Assembly: GCA_019636815.1 (NCBI GenBank)
Contig: JAHBWT010000007.1
Span: 1 to 64,000 of the forward strand
DNA from: Nitrospira sp.
Lineage (GTDB): Bacteria > Nitrospirota > Nitrospiria > Nitrospirales > Nitrospiraceae
Direction of reading: 5' to 3'
DNA: 64,000 nucleotides
Under the pieces are notes generated by a model. That model had not been told where the DNA came from and did not search any database. It saw nothing but the letters and a program-made list of their open reading frames with translations. Positions 36,004 to 45,284 of the stretch are shown in pieces (positions within the stretch are counted from its first letter, which is position 1; each line of letters starts with the position of its first letter). A program made the position numbers and the translations under genes.

Positions 36004-36879
36004 ATGTCAAATTCTTATCGCATGAAGTCATCGGGCATCTCGCACTCGCTGATCAATGAGCTCATGAGGCTCTATGACTATCCTCATCCGCATCACCCAA
36101 AGCGAACAATCCACGGCTATGATCGTCCGCATGCCCTGCGAACAGCGAGGATGTGTGTGGCTGTCGCGAGCCGCTTAGGGCATCCTCGCGATCGGATACA
36201 GCTCTATCATGTTGCCTGTCTCCTGCACGATCTGGGCCGTGCCGGGCTTGATCGGCAACTTTTTGGAACCATTTGGTCTTGGGCTAAGCAACGGGGTATT
36301 CCAACAAGGCCCCGTGAATGGCGTGCCGTTCATCCACGGACCACCTATGGACGGGAGACGGAAGCCTTTGTTTCCCTGTATCGCCGGGATCTTGAAGCAT
36401 CCGGCGTGCCCATGGATGCGTGGGCTGTCGAACAGATCGAAATGCGTCTTGGCTATGCTCGCCGTCTTGCCAGGCGTTTGCGGGCTGTGAGGCCTGCGTT
36501 GAAGACGCTTGGAGTTGAGTGGGAGCCTTGGATGCAGCAGGTGATGCTGTATTACTATTATCCGGAACGGCTGGCCAAGGCCAAGGCCTGGGTAAGACAA
36601 CTGGCTGAAATCCTCGTCGCGTGTGAGCAGTTTGAAGCGTATAGCAACCGGCGACGGGGGCAAGATTACTACGCTCGAAAAAAAGAAAGCGTACCGGAGG
36701 CCTTTGCCTATCTCGAGAAGCTGGAACAAGAGGGCATTCTCAGCAGCGAGGTCTTGAATGCCGTACGGTTGTTGTCGGCTGAAGGTGCGTTCGATACCAT
36801 TCTAGCGGAGGCACGAGGAGAGCCGCTGTCGCGAAGTGACCGCCGTTATCTTCGCAGTTTCATGGATAGAAGCGTCTAA
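36004..36879 (+). CDS. HD-domain protein
   Basis: A protein of about 291 residues with an HD-type metal phosphohydrolase core: HGYDRPHALRTARMC near residue 38 and the diagnostic HD pair in ACLLHDLGRAGLD near 70. The distal half is helical and basic (ARRLARRLRAVRPALK), and a late segment is tyrosine rich (VMLYYYYPERL). The substrate class is unknown. Its stop overlaps the yjbQ start (TAATG). Start at 36004 is inferred from the promoter position and codon pattern, although no strong ribosome-binding site is visible. Confidence 0.8.
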   Translation: MSNSYRMKSSGISHSLINELMRLYDYPHPHHPKRTIHGYDRPHALRTARMCVAVASRLGHPRDRIQLYHVACLLHDLGRAGLDRQLFGTIWSWAKQRGIPTRPREWRAVHPRTTYGRETEAFVSLYRRDLEASGVPMDAWAVEQIEMRLGYARRLARRLRAVRPALKTLGVEWEPWMQQVMLYYYYPERLAKAKAWVRQLAEILVACEQFEAYSNRRRGQDYYARKKESVPEAFAYLEKLEQEGILSSEVLNAVRLLSAEGAFDTILAEARGEPLSRSDRRYLRSFMDRSV

Positions 36880-37301
36880 TGGCCGTCCGAACCGTTCCCT
36901 TGACCATCCGCATGGGAGGTGGCACGGACATTGAGAACATTACACAATCCGTGGCCGAGGCCGTCGCGGCGTCGAACCTTCGAGACGGAATTGTGACGGT
37001 GTTCGTCAAGCATACGACCGCCTCGATCATGATGATCGAGGATGAACCTGGGATTCGCGCCGACACCAGAACGTTCTGGGATCGAGTCATTCCTCCGGAC
37101 TCTAGCTGGCAGCATAACACCGTAAATCCAGGGGAGGACAACGGTCACAGCCACCTTCGAGGACAGCTTCAGGGGCCTTCTCTCACCATTCCCTTTGCCG
37201 CCGGCACCCTTCTTCTAGGAACATGGCAACAAGTCGTCCTGGTCGATTTCGACACCCGTGCGAGAACGCGTGAACTTATCGTGCAGGTTCTGGGTGAATA
37301 A
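36879..37301 (+). CDS. yjbQ: YjbQ-family protein
   Basis: A 140-residue member of the YjbQ/UPF0047 family. Family features include VFVKHTTASIMMIEDEPGIRADTRTF (key histidine), HNTVNPGEDNGHSHLRGQLQGPS and LLLGTWQQVVLVDFDTRARTRE. Weak thiamine-phosphate synthase activity has been reported for family members, but the true role is open. It is translationally coupled upstream to the HD protein and overlaps the following HtrA-like gene by eight bases. Confidence 0.92.
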   Translation: MAVRTVPLTIRMGGGTDIENITQSVAEAVAASNLRDGIVTVFVKHTTASIMMIEDEPGIRADTRTFWDRVIPPDSSWQHNTVNPGEDNGHSHLRGQLQGPSLTIPFAAGTLLLGTWQQVVLVDFDTRARTRELIVQVLGE

Positions 37302-38418
37302 GAGTATAGGATCGGTAACTCTCCTCCTGCTTTTCAGCACAACAGTTGCGCTGTCGGCCACGACGTTGGGAGAGTGGGGTAAACCTCTTGGCGCTGTGTA
37401 CGACGGCCCGGAAGGTAAGCCACGCCCCGTTTCCCCGCCTCCCGCCGAGTTAGAGGCTGACGAACGGGCAACGGTGGCCGTCTTTGAGCGGGCGGCGAAA
37501 TCGGTCGTATTCATCGCGAACACGGCCATACAGCGGGATTTCTGGTCGCTCGACATTATGGAGGTGCCGCAAGGATCGGGGTCGGGCTTCATTTGGAACC
37601 AGCAAGGCCATATCGTCACGAACTTTCACGTCATTTACGGCGCCAACTCCATCAAGGTGACGTTGGCGGATCGTACCGAGTACCAGGCGAAAGTGGTCGG
37701 AGCCGATCCTGATCATGATCTGGCGGTACTCCAGATCCAGGTGCCGGATGGCCGATTGGAGCCGTTGGCGATCGGTTCTTCTCATGACTTGCGTGTGGGA
37801 CAAAAGGTGCTTGCGATCGGAAACCCCTTCGGGCTTGACCATACGTTGACGACGGGAGTCGTGAGTGCGTTGGGGAGAACGATCAAATCGATGTCCAATC
37901 GCACGATTGAAGGCGTGATCCAAACCGACGCCGCGATCAATCCTGGAAACTCGGGCGGTCCCTTGCTCGACAGTGCCGGACGCCTGATCGGGGTGAATAC
38001 ACAAATCGTGAGTCCAAGCGGAGCGTATGCCGGAATCGGCTTCGCCGTTCCCGTCGATACCGTGAACCGCATCGTTCCCGAACTCATCAAGCACGGAAAA
38101 CTCATTCGTCCTGGCCTGGGTGTCTCTCTCGTTCCGGATGCGATGGCGAAACGGTGGAGAATCAAGGGGTTGATCATCGGCAAGGTGACCAGGGGTGGGC
38201 CGGCTGATCGCGCAGGCCTGAAGGGCGCGCGTGAAACCATGGCTGGCCGGATCCAGCTCGGCGACATCATCGTGTCGGTCGCCGGGAAGCCGATGACCAC
38301 TGTTGACGATCTGATGGACGTGATGGAAGAACACAAAGTCGGTGATCGCGTGAGCGTGGAGATACTGCGCGGAAATCGGCGTGAAAAGGTTTCGGTAATC
38401 CTTCAGGCCGTCAATTAG
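37294..38418 (+). CDS. HtrA/DegP-like periplasmic serine protease (single PDZ)
   Basis: A 374-residue S1C protease. GTG 37294 is taken as the start, giving a signal peptide VNKSIGSVTLLLLFSTTVALSA; it overlaps the yjbQ stop. The catalytic His lies in IVTNFHVIYG, the Asp in PDHDLAVLQ and the Ser in NPGNSGGPLL (about residues 110, 142 and 215). One PDZ domain follows (GLIIGKVTRGGPADRAGLKG). It degrades or refolds damaged envelope proteins. It sits immediately before the proteasome genes, so both compartments' quality-control systems are neighbours. Confidence 0.93.
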   Translation: MNKSIGSVTLLLLFSTTVALSATTLGEWGKPLGAVYDGPEGKPRPVSPPPAELEADERATVAVFERAAKSVVFIANTAIQRDFWSLDIMEVPQGSGSGFIWNQQGHIVTNFHVIYGANSIKVTLADRTEYQAKVVGADPDHDLAVLQIQVPDGRLEPLAIGSSHDLRVGQKVLAIGNPFGLDHTLTTGVVSALGRTIKSMSNRTIEGVIQTDAAINPGNSGGPLLDSAGRLIGVNTQIVSPSGAYAGIGFAVPVDTVNRIVPELIKHGKLIRPGLGVSLVPDAMAKRWRIKGLIIGKVTRGGPADRAGLKGARETMAGRIQLGDIIVSVAGKPMTTVDDLMDVMEEHKVGDRVSVEILRGNRREKVSVILQAVN

Positions 38419-38483
38419 CACGACGGCAATTCAGAGCAGACGTATGGTAGGATCATCTGACTAAGTCTTCTCGATGAGGATCC

Positions 38484-40220
38484 ATGAGTGATCACAGATC
38501 TTCCGATCATGGTGAGCCCGCCGGTCAGAGCGATGCCGCATCGCTAAAAACCGGGACCGATCCGCTCGAATTGATCGAACAATGCTTGGCTTCCTTCCCC
38601 GAGGATGATCCTCGACAGAAGCTGCTCTATAAGTTGCGTCATGCTGTCCTGTTATCTCAGGCCGCCTATCAGCAGCGCGAGCTGGAATTCAAAAAAGTCA
38701 GTGAGGTGGTGGCCAAGCTCACGGCGCCGGCGAACCGTATCGGCACCCTGCTCGGTCTGCCAGGCGAAGGATTCGCCCGCATCGTGGTCGGTGGGGCCGA
38801 GTATTACACCAACGTAGATCCTCGTGTGCCCGAATCCGATCTCAAGATTGGAACGCAGATTCTCGTCAACGAAGCCTATGCGGTGATTAAGACATTGGGC
38901 TACGATCGAAACGGGCCCATATTGAAACTGACTGAGGCGATGCCCGACGGGCGATTACGGTTTGAACAGGACATGGGCCGACAATCATTGATCTTGCAGC
39001 GATCGACTGATTTGATCGGAGTGGATCTCACGGCAGGTGACGAAATTCGAATCGACCCGAGCCATCATGTGGCAATCGAAAAACTAGGAGATCGTAAATC
39101 AAGCCGGCATGCTCTCGATGAAACGCCGACGGTGACCTGGCAGCAGATCGGTGGCCAGAAGGAAGCGATAGCCGCGATTCGAAAGGCGATTGAATATCCT
39201 CTGCTGCATGCTCAGACCTTTGAGCGGTTCAAGTTCGCACAACCGAAAGGCTTTCTTCTCTACGGGCCACCGGGGTGTGGGAAGACGCTCATTGGACAAG
39301 CGGCAGCGGGGAGTCTTTCCAAGTTGGTCAGCGAATCCAATCACGAGCAATCCTCGGGGGCGGACAAGCGCCTTCCGGTGACGAGCGGAACATTTCTTCA
39401 CGTCAAGGGGCCGGAAATCCTGAACATGTGGCTCGGCGAATCGGAACGGATGGTTCGCGACCTCTTTGAAGAGGCTCGCGCGAGACGCAAGAGCGGCGCG
39501 CTCCCGTTCATCTTTATCGACGAAGCCGAGTCGATTCTGGGAACCCGGCGGGCCATGCGATCCTTCAATATTTCGAACACGCTCGTTCCGATGTTTTGCA
39601 GCGAAATGGACGGGATCGAATCGCTGCGTGATGTGGTGATTATTCTGGCTTCCAACCGACCTGATTTGATCGATCCGGCGGTGCTGCGTCCAGGTCGTAT
39701 CGACCGCAAGATCAAAGTGAGTCGGCCGGACAAGGACGCGGCGGCCCAGATTCTCAAGGTGTACTTAACCGAGGACCTACCACTGGACTCGGTATTGGTC
39801 GAGGAGCGAGGTGGCGAGCACGCCTACGCGGTGGCGTCGCTCGTCGAAGATGTCGTTGAGTCCATCTTCCAACGGACGGCGGACAATCGGCTTCTCTCGA
39901 TCAGGCTGAGGAGCGGTCAAAGCAAGGTCCTCTATCGCGGCGATCTTGTGAGTGGAGCCATCTTGGCGTCGATCGTTCAACGTGCCAAAGAAAAGGCGAT
40001 CGACCGCACGATTCAGACCGGCCAGCCGGTGGGATTGCTGGCCAGGGATTTGCTGGATAGCGTCTCCGAGGAATTCAGAGAAGGCGAAATGTTGCCACCT
40101 GATGACGCGGCAGAAGAATGGCTGAAGCTATTGGATCATCACCCTGAACAGGTGGTTGGAGTCTCTTCGTTCAGGCATGGCCGCCAGACCCAGGAACGGC
40201 TCGTGAATCAAATCATTTAG
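38484..40220 (+). CDS. mpa: Proteasome-associated AAA+ unfoldase (Mpa/ARC)
   Basis: A 578-residue hexameric ATPase that unfolds tagged proteins into the 20S core. An N-terminal coiled coil (about residues 45-80) is the modifier-binding element in Mpa. Two OB folds follow to about 200. The AAA+ domain has GPPGCGKT at 261-268 (Walker A), FIFIDEAES at 342-350 (Walker B) and later SNRPDLIDPAVLRPGRIDR with arginine fingers. Odd point: the protein ends ...RLVNQII. The penultimate Tyr of the GQYL tail that docks actinobacterial Mpa on the core is missing. It begins the mpa-dop-modifier-prcB-prcA-pafA series. Confidence 0.95.
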   Translation: MSDHRSSDHGEPAGQSDAASLKTGTDPLELIEQCLASFPEDDPRQKLLYKLRHAVLLSQAAYQQRELEFKKVSEVVAKLTAPANRIGTLLGLPGEGFARIVVGGAEYYTNVDPRVPESDLKIGTQILVNEAYAVIKTLGYDRNGPILKLTEAMPDGRLRFEQDMGRQSLILQRSTDLIGVDLTAGDEIRIDPSHHVAIEKLGDRKSSRHALDETPTVTWQQIGGQKEAIAAIRKAIEYPLLHAQTFERFKFAQPKGFLLYGPPGCGKTLIGQAAAGSLSKLVSESNHEQSSGADKRLPVTSGTFLHVKGPEILNMWLGESERMVRDLFEEARARRKSGALPFIFIDEAESILGTRRAMRSFNISNTLVPMFCSEMDGIESLRDVVIILASNRPDLIDPAVLRPGRIDRKIKVSRPDKDAAAQILKVYLTEDLPLDSVLVEERGGEHAYAVASLVEDVVESIFQRTADNRLLSIRLRSGQSKVLYRGDLVSGAILASIVQRAKEKAIDRTIQTGQPVGLLARDLLDSVSEEFREGEMLPPDDAAEEWLKLLDHHPEQVVGVSSFRHGRQTQERLVNQII

Positions 40221-40307
40221 CTGTACATGGTCTACAACATCGTTAAGTCGTGAGGCATCAAAGAAAGTCCATTGACGTGATCAGTTGTGACATGGTGACC
40301 AACCAAC

Positions 40308-41834
40308 GTGCGTCTCTTCGGGATTGAAACGGAATACGGCATCACGCGCGACGATGTGGACGGGGTCGATCCGGTCGTCGAATCAATGGAATTGGTGCGC
40401 GCTTACCTGGCAGCCTCCTTTGAACGGCGTTGGGATTATGCCGGCGAGGATCCGCATGAGGATGCTCGCGGATTCCGTGTCTCGGGTTTGCAGCAGGATA
40501 GAGAGGAAGACGAGTTCGAAAAACGCGATGCCCATCGTCCCTTCTCGTTCCATGAAATGAAAAGCGACCTCGTGTTGCCCAATGGCGCGCGTTTCTACAA
40601 CGACCACACCCATCCTGAATATTCCACACCCGAGTGTCGGACGCTGAAAGACCTGGTGACTCAAGATCGCGCGGGGGAGCGCATCCTCCGGCGCGCCGCC
40701 CAGCGGCGTAATAAGGCGTTGGGGGGAGAGCATGTCCGACTCTACAAGAACAACACGGATTTCCACGGGCACAGTTACGGGTGTCACGACAACTATCTCG
40801 TGGCACGGTCCATTCCCTTTCCGAATCTCGTTGTTGGTTTGGTGCCGTTTTTGGTGAGTCGACAGGTTATCGCCGGCGCGGGGAAGGTCGGGACTGAAGC
40901 GCAGGAGTCCGGACATGTTCCAGGGTGGTATCAGCTCTCGCAACGCGCCGACTTTATGGAGGCGGAGTTGGGCGTTGATACCATGCACAACCGTCCCATT
41001 CTCAACACCAGAGATGAACCCCATGCGGATCGCGGGAAGTATCGACGGCTCCATCTCATCATCGGGGATGCCAATATGTGCGAGTATGCGACAGCGCTCA
41101 AAGTCGGGACAACACGGCTTGTTCTCGATCTGATCGAGCGCGGAGCGGCGCCGGTTTTCGAACTCGATCAACCGGTGACCGCTGTGAAACGGTTGTCGCG
41201 AGACCCAGACCTCAAGACGGTCGTCAAGCTCAAGAATGGGCAGAGACTCTCAGCCGTGGATATTCAAGAATCCTATTGCGACGTCGCGAGGCGGGTGCTT
41301 TTCGGTACCGACGAGGAAACGGATTGGTTATTAGGTGAATGGGCTGAGACTCTGCAGCTGCTGGCGCGGAACCGTTCACGGTTGGTTGGGAAGCTGGATT
41401 GGGTCACGAAACAGTGGTTGATCGAGACCTTCATGCGGGAAGAACGGATTGGTTGGAACGATCCTTGGTTGGCCAGCTTGGACTTGGAGTACCATAATGT
41501 GAATCCCGAACAGGGACTGTACTCAGGATTGGAAGCGGAAGGACAAACGTGGCGGATGACCACCGACGAGGGGATCGAAGAGGCAATGCGGAACGGCCCA
41601 ACAGATACTCGTGGCGGATTGCGGGGGCTTTGCGTTCAGCGGTTTTCTGATCAGATCACGTCGATGCAGTGGGAGCGCATCCAGTTTGTCGGTGGAACAC
41701 GCTCTCGTAATTTGGACATGGGGGATCTCTTCGATCCGCAAGCGGTGCGACGATGTGCACAGGTCTTTCAGGAGGCCACTTCACCGGCTGAGGCGTTGGC
41801 GGCGTGGAGCCACGGAAAGGATAGGGAGCTATGA
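40308..41834 (+). CDS. dop: Dop: modifier hydrolase (depupylase-type)
   Basis: A 508-residue carboxylate-amine ligase-like enzyme of the Dop/PafA family, expected to remove the modifier from substrates. GIETEYG is at residues 5-11. The catalytic Asp is D99 in FYNDHTHPEYS. The insertion between residues 45 and 85 before the catalytic strand matches the longer Dop type rather than PafA. NTRDEPHAD near 235 and GTTRLVLDLIERG near 275 are shared family blocks. A GTG is the probable start codon. Because the modifier already ends in Glu, deamidation should not be needed, leaving removal as the main job. Its stop overlaps the modifier start. Confidence 0.95.
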   Translation: MRLFGIETEYGITRDDVDGVDPVVESMELVRAYLAASFERRWDYAGEDPHEDARGFRVSGLQQDREEDEFEKRDAHRPFSFHEMKSDLVLPNGARFYNDHTHPEYSTPECRTLKDLVTQDRAGERILRRAAQRRNKALGGEHVRLYKNNTDFHGHSYGCHDNYLVARSIPFPNLVVGLVPFLVSRQVIAGAGKVGTEAQESGHVPGWYQLSQRADFMEAELGVDTMHNRPILNTRDEPHADRGKYRRLHLIIGDANMCEYATALKVGTTRLVLDLIERGAAPVFELDQPVTAVKRLSRDPDLKTVVKLKNGQRLSAVDIQESYCDVARRVLFGTDEETDWLLGEWAETLQLLARNRSRLVGKLDWVTKQWLIETFMREERIGWNDPWLASLDLEYHNVNPEQGLYSGLEAEGQTWRMTTDEGIEEAMRNGPTDTRGGLRGLCVQRFSDQITSMQWERIQFVGGTRSRNLDMGDLFDPQAVRRCAQVFQEATSPAEALAAWSHGKDREL

Positions 41835-42022
41835 AACACAGTACAATGCCGGAACGGCGTGAAGGGCCAGTTGATCCCATGCCCAAGTCTCCCCGTCCCG
41901 AAGAGGGAGGCGGGCCACGGCGCCCGGAAACTGGATCGCCGGACAAAGATAGCCTCATGAAACGGATGCGCAAAGTCGATCCCAAACAAGCTGAACGGTA
42001 TCGGCAACGAACAGGGGAGTAA
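41831..42022 (+). CDS. UBact, Pup-like protein modifier
   Basis: A 63-residue, highly charged, probably disordered protein between dop and prcB, where pup lies in actinobacteria. It is rich in Pro/Gly/Arg, with a polar segment KSPRPEEGGGPRRPETG, and ends RYRQRTGE. This matches UBact, the Pup-related modifier described in Nitrospirota and some other phyla, whose conserved C-terminal Gly-Glu (or Gly-Gln) is ligated to substrate lysines. The sequence is otherwise unlike actinobacterial Pup. The ATG overlaps the dop stop (ATGA), and prcB follows after about 90 bases. Confidence 0.9.
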   Translation: MKHSTMPERREGPVDPMPKSPRPEEGGGPRRPETGSPDKDSLMKRMRKVDPKQAERYRQRTGE

Positions 42023-42112
42023 TCAAGAAGTCGTAAGGTCCGAGTCAGTCGTTAACGTAGGCCAGCACTCGAGGCTCAGCACGTTTCACTCAGTGCTCGG
42101 TGAGGAATGGGC

Positions 42113-42880
42113 ATGCAGGGCGATTTCTATCAGCTTTTAAAGGGAAAAGGATATGTGCTGGGAGTGCCGGGACAGGCTGGAGCAGGCCAGAACCTGACAA
42201 CCGCCACCACGATCCTCGCGTTCAAGTACCGCGACGGCGTTCTAGTCGCAGGGGACCGTCGTGCGACAGCCGGCAATCTGGTGATGTACGACCGCACCGA
42301 CAAGGTGTTGGAAATCGACCGGCACAGCGTCATGGCGATCGCCGGAGTGCCGGCCACTGCCTATGAAATGGCGCGCATCCTTGAACATTCCTTCAAGTAC
42401 TACCGCCGAACACAACTTCAGGAACTCAGTTTTGAGGGCAAACTGCGAGCGCTCTCCAAGCTGCTGAAGGAAAATGTCCCTGCAGCCTTGGCCGGGACTG
42501 GGGCCGTTGCACCGATTTTTTCCGGCTACGATGCCGAGCACGACGCGGCCAAGATTTATTTTTACGATATCCTCGGTGCGGAATTCGAAGGAGTGGAATA
42601 CGCGGTGTCCGGGTCCGGTTCACCGACCATTCGCGGCATCCTTCATTATGTGAATACATGGGGAGAGCAGCCACTCAGTGCGATGTCTGAGGAGCAGGCA
42701 ACCGTTCAGGCATTGCGGCTGTTGACCAGTGCTGCGGAATTCGACAGTGCGACGGGCGGGGTGAATCGTGATGCCGGTCTTTATCCGGTCATCAAGTTTA
42801 TCACTACTGCTGGAGTTAGGACGATGCTGGATTCTCAGCTGCGGTCGCTGTTCGAATCGAAAGTTTCTCGAGGCGTGTAA
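42113..42880 (+). CDS. prcB: Proteasome beta subunit
   Basis: Catalytic subunit of the 20S core. A propeptide of about 31 residues is followed by TTILAFKYRDGVLVAGDRRATAG, where the first Thr of TTI becomes the N-terminal nucleophile after self-cleavage. The Lys and Asp of the active site are in TDKVLEI and AGDRR. The C-terminal SGSGSP segment near residue 165 is conserved. ATG 42113 is preferred because GAGG precedes it by seven bases; an ATG two codons earlier lies too close. It is followed 12 bases later by prcA. Confidence 0.96.
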   Translation: MQGDFYQLLKGKGYVLGVPGQAGAGQNLTTATTILAFKYRDGVLVAGDRRATAGNLVMYDRTDKVLEIDRHSVMAIAGVPATAYEMARILEHSFKYYRRTQLQELSFEGKLRALSKLLKENVPAALAGTGAVAPIFSGYDAEHDAAKIYFYDILGAEFEGVEYAVSGSGSPTIRGILHYVNTWGEQPLSAMSEEQATVQALRLLTSAAEFDSATGGVNRDAGLYPVIKFITTAGVRTMLDSQLRSLFESKVSRGV

Positions 42881-42892
42881 GGATCATTCCAT

Positions 42893-43702
42893 ATGTACGA
42901 AGAGCCGTATCGGTGGATCGAAGCGGTCGGGAATCGGCGACAATATCTCGATGACCAGTTTAAGCCGGGGAGCCCGGTCATCGGGGTCTCGTGCGATACC
43001 GGCGTTCTGCTCATGACCATGAGCAAGGGCACGCCCAAATTGTATGAAATCTACGACCGTCTTGCCTTGGGTGGAATGGGGCATCCGGCCGATCTTGAGA
43101 AGCTGCGCTTCACTCTGTTGGAAATGGCGCACGTCGAAGGATTCAATCGCTCGCCTTCTGACGTGACAGGGAGCCGCATCGTGAAGTATGGCATTGCGCC
43201 GATGATTAAACAGGCGTTCGAGGAGGTGTTCAAAGCCCCATTCATCGTGAAGATCTTGCTGGCCGAGTTGGGCCTAAAAGCCGGGAAAGATAGTTTCTTG
43301 ACGATCAACTTTGACGGCACCTTTGAGGAGAAGAGTCAGTATGCGGTACTGGCGGCTTCAGCAGCGATCGAACAGGAGATGATGGTGTCTCTGCGGCAAC
43401 ATCCTGTTGTCTCTTTGGAACAAGCTGTCAATGCGGCGGTGTGTTCGTGGGCTGTCGGTGATCGAGTGCAACGCCAGGCACTCGATGAATCCGGAGAGCA
43501 ACGCGAAGCTCAGGCAGGCTCGGCTCGGCTCGTGAACGATCCTGATCTCCTCTATGAGCATATCCGCCGATGCATGAATGACATGACGATCGAGTGCGCC
43601 CTCCTTGATCGCCATGTTCCAGGCGCCTCCAAATATCGCACACTCGATCCAGATGAGCTGGAACGATTGCTTCCCAACAATCTAGGTCGTCCAGCTGCCT
43701 AG
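42893..43702 (+). CDS. prcA: Proteasome alpha subunit
   Basis: A 269-residue gate-forming ring subunit. Family blocks are GVLLMTMSKGTPKLYEIYDRLALGGMGHPADLEKLR near the start and a central VTGSRIVKYGIAPMIKQAFEEVF, with DGTFEEKSQYAVLA near 145. The N-terminal MYEEPYRWIEA would gate the entry pore. It encodes no catalytic Thr. About 30 residues beyond the core fold form a polar tail. It is four bases upstream of pafA, so the whole series is tightly linked. Confidence 0.95.
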   Translation: MYEEPYRWIEAVGNRRQYLDDQFKPGSPVIGVSCDTGVLLMTMSKGTPKLYEIYDRLALGGMGHPADLEKLRFTLLEMAHVEGFNRSPSDVTGSRIVKYGIAPMIKQAFEEVFKAPFIVKILLAELGLKAGKDSFLTINFDGTFEEKSQYAVLAASAAIEQEMMVSLRQHPVVSLEQAVNAAVCSWAVGDRVQRQALDESGEQREAQAGSARLVNDPDLLYEHIRRCMNDMTIECALLDRHVPGASKYRTLDPDELERLLPNNLGRPAA

Positions 43703-43706
43703 TCTT

Positions 43707-45194
43707 ATGTTGAATCGTATTTTTGGCCTTGAAACCGAATATGGGTTATTGATTCACGAAGATCACCCGGACCACTCGCCGACCTGGTTTGCCCACAAGA
43801 TTCGCGACCATCTGTTCCATGTTCAGCGGCGGGGCGTGCTCGACCTCCACCATAGGGGGCATGATGAACCTCCTGGGAATGGAGGCTTTCTCACTAACGC
43901 CGGACGAATATATCTTGATATGGGGCATCTGGAGTATGCCTCGCCCGAATGTCATTCCCTCACCGACATCGTCGCGTCAGACCGTGCTGGGGATCGCTTG
44001 CTGCAGCAGGCGATCGAGGACCTTGGCTTTTCCGATCGCGTCTCTCTCATCAAGAACAACATCGATCACGAAACAGATGCGACGTTCGGTTCGCATGAGA
44101 ATTACCTTGTTTCTCGTCGGTTTCCATTTTCGAGGCGCGGCATGGCTCCGCTTGTGGCCTTTCTTGTGACGAGGCAGATTTTCACCGGCTCTGGGCGTGT
44201 CGGCTCTGCCGGCCCGCAAGACGCCTGGATTCAGATGGATCGGTTAATCATTCCGCGTGTGGCCATGGGTGCTGGCGCGGGTGCGAGTCTGCCGTTCCAA
44301 ATCTCCCAACGGGCAGACTATATCGTGAACGATTTCTTCGAATGGGTACAGCACAATCGGGCGATAGTGAATACGAGAGACGAACCGTTGGCCGACCCGA
44401 ATCAATACCGGCGGATTCATCTGCTGCTAGGTGATTCCAACATGACTGAATTTGCGACCGCGCTGAAGTTGGGGACGACAGGACTGGTGCTGCAACTCAT
44501 CGAGGAAGGTCATGCGCCGCACGATCTGGAAATCAGTGAACCGGTCGAGGCGCTCCAGGAGATTTCGCAGGACCAAGAGCGACAGTGGTTGGTTCAACTA
44601 CATTCACAGAAGACGATTTCCGCATTGGACATTCAGGAACAGTTTCTCGATTCGGCGGTGCAGCATTGTAAAGGGCAGGACGAAGAAACGGATTGGGTTC
44701 TTACTCAATGGGAAGCGGTGCTTCGCGACCTGCGCGGGGATTATCAGAAGCTCGTCGGGCGCGTGGATTGGGCATCCAAGCTTTGGCTATTGGAGTGCTA
44801 TAGAGATGCGGAAAATCTTGACTGGCATGCTCCTATGCTCAAGAGTTTGGATCTGGAGTATCACAACCTGAATCAAACGAAGGGACTGTACTATGGACTC
44901 TTGGAAGAGGGGCGTGTTCCGCGGTTGACGACGGATACGTTCATCCAACTTGCCATGGACCAGGCACCCAAGAATACACGGGCCCATGGCCGTAGTGAAC
45001 TGGTCAAGCATCTAATCGGTTCCTGGTCCGGCGCAGGTTTTGATCAGGCCGCGAACTCTGAACGATTGTTTCCTCCCTATGTCATCAATTGGTCGATTTT
45101 CCAAGTGCGTGACCGGGCACCGTTTCCCATGCCGGATCCATTTAAGACCTACGTTGAAGACGTTCGAACCCACCTTCAGAGTGTAACCGCATAA
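43707..45194 (+). CDS. pafA: PafA: modifier ligase
   Basis: A 495-residue ATP-dependent ligase that joins the modifier's C-terminal glutamate to lysines of target proteins. GLETEYG is at residues 7-13 and the catalytic Asp D71 lies in YLDMGHLEYASPE. NTRDEPLADPNQYRR near 228 and GTTGLVLQLIEEG near 260 are shared with Dop. The short region between GLETEYG and the catalytic Asp distinguishes it from the longer Dop. It is the last gene of the locus, convergent with the YheT-type hydrolase (90 bases). Confidence 0.95.
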   Translation: MLNRIFGLETEYGLLIHEDHPDHSPTWFAHKIRDHLFHVQRRGVLDLHHRGHDEPPGNGGFLTNAGRIYLDMGHLEYASPECHSLTDIVASDRAGDRLLQQAIEDLGFSDRVSLIKNNIDHETDATFGSHENYLVSRRFPFSRRGMAPLVAFLVTRQIFTGSGRVGSAGPQDAWIQMDRLIIPRVAMGAGAGASLPFQISQRADYIVNDFFEWVQHNRAIVNTRDEPLADPNQYRRIHLLLGDSNMTEFATALKLGTTGLVLQLIEEGHAPHDLEISEPVEALQEISQDQERQWLVQLHSQKTISALDIQEQFLDSAVQHCKGQDEETDWVLTQWEAVLRDLRGDYQKLVGRVDWASKLWLLECYRDAENLDWHAPMLKSLDLEYHNLNQTKGLYYGLLEEGRVPRLTTDTFIQLAMDQAPKNTRAHGRSELVKHLIGSWSGAGFDQAANSERLFPPYVINWSIFQVRDRAPFPMPDPFKTYVEDVRTHLQSVTA

Positions 45195-45284
45195 GTTACC
45201 CAATTCGGATCCAAGAGGCTGTTTTTTGCCAAACTACACAAGAGCGGCATAGTCCCCTGTCGAGTCAAATCGGTCGAAGCGTTG

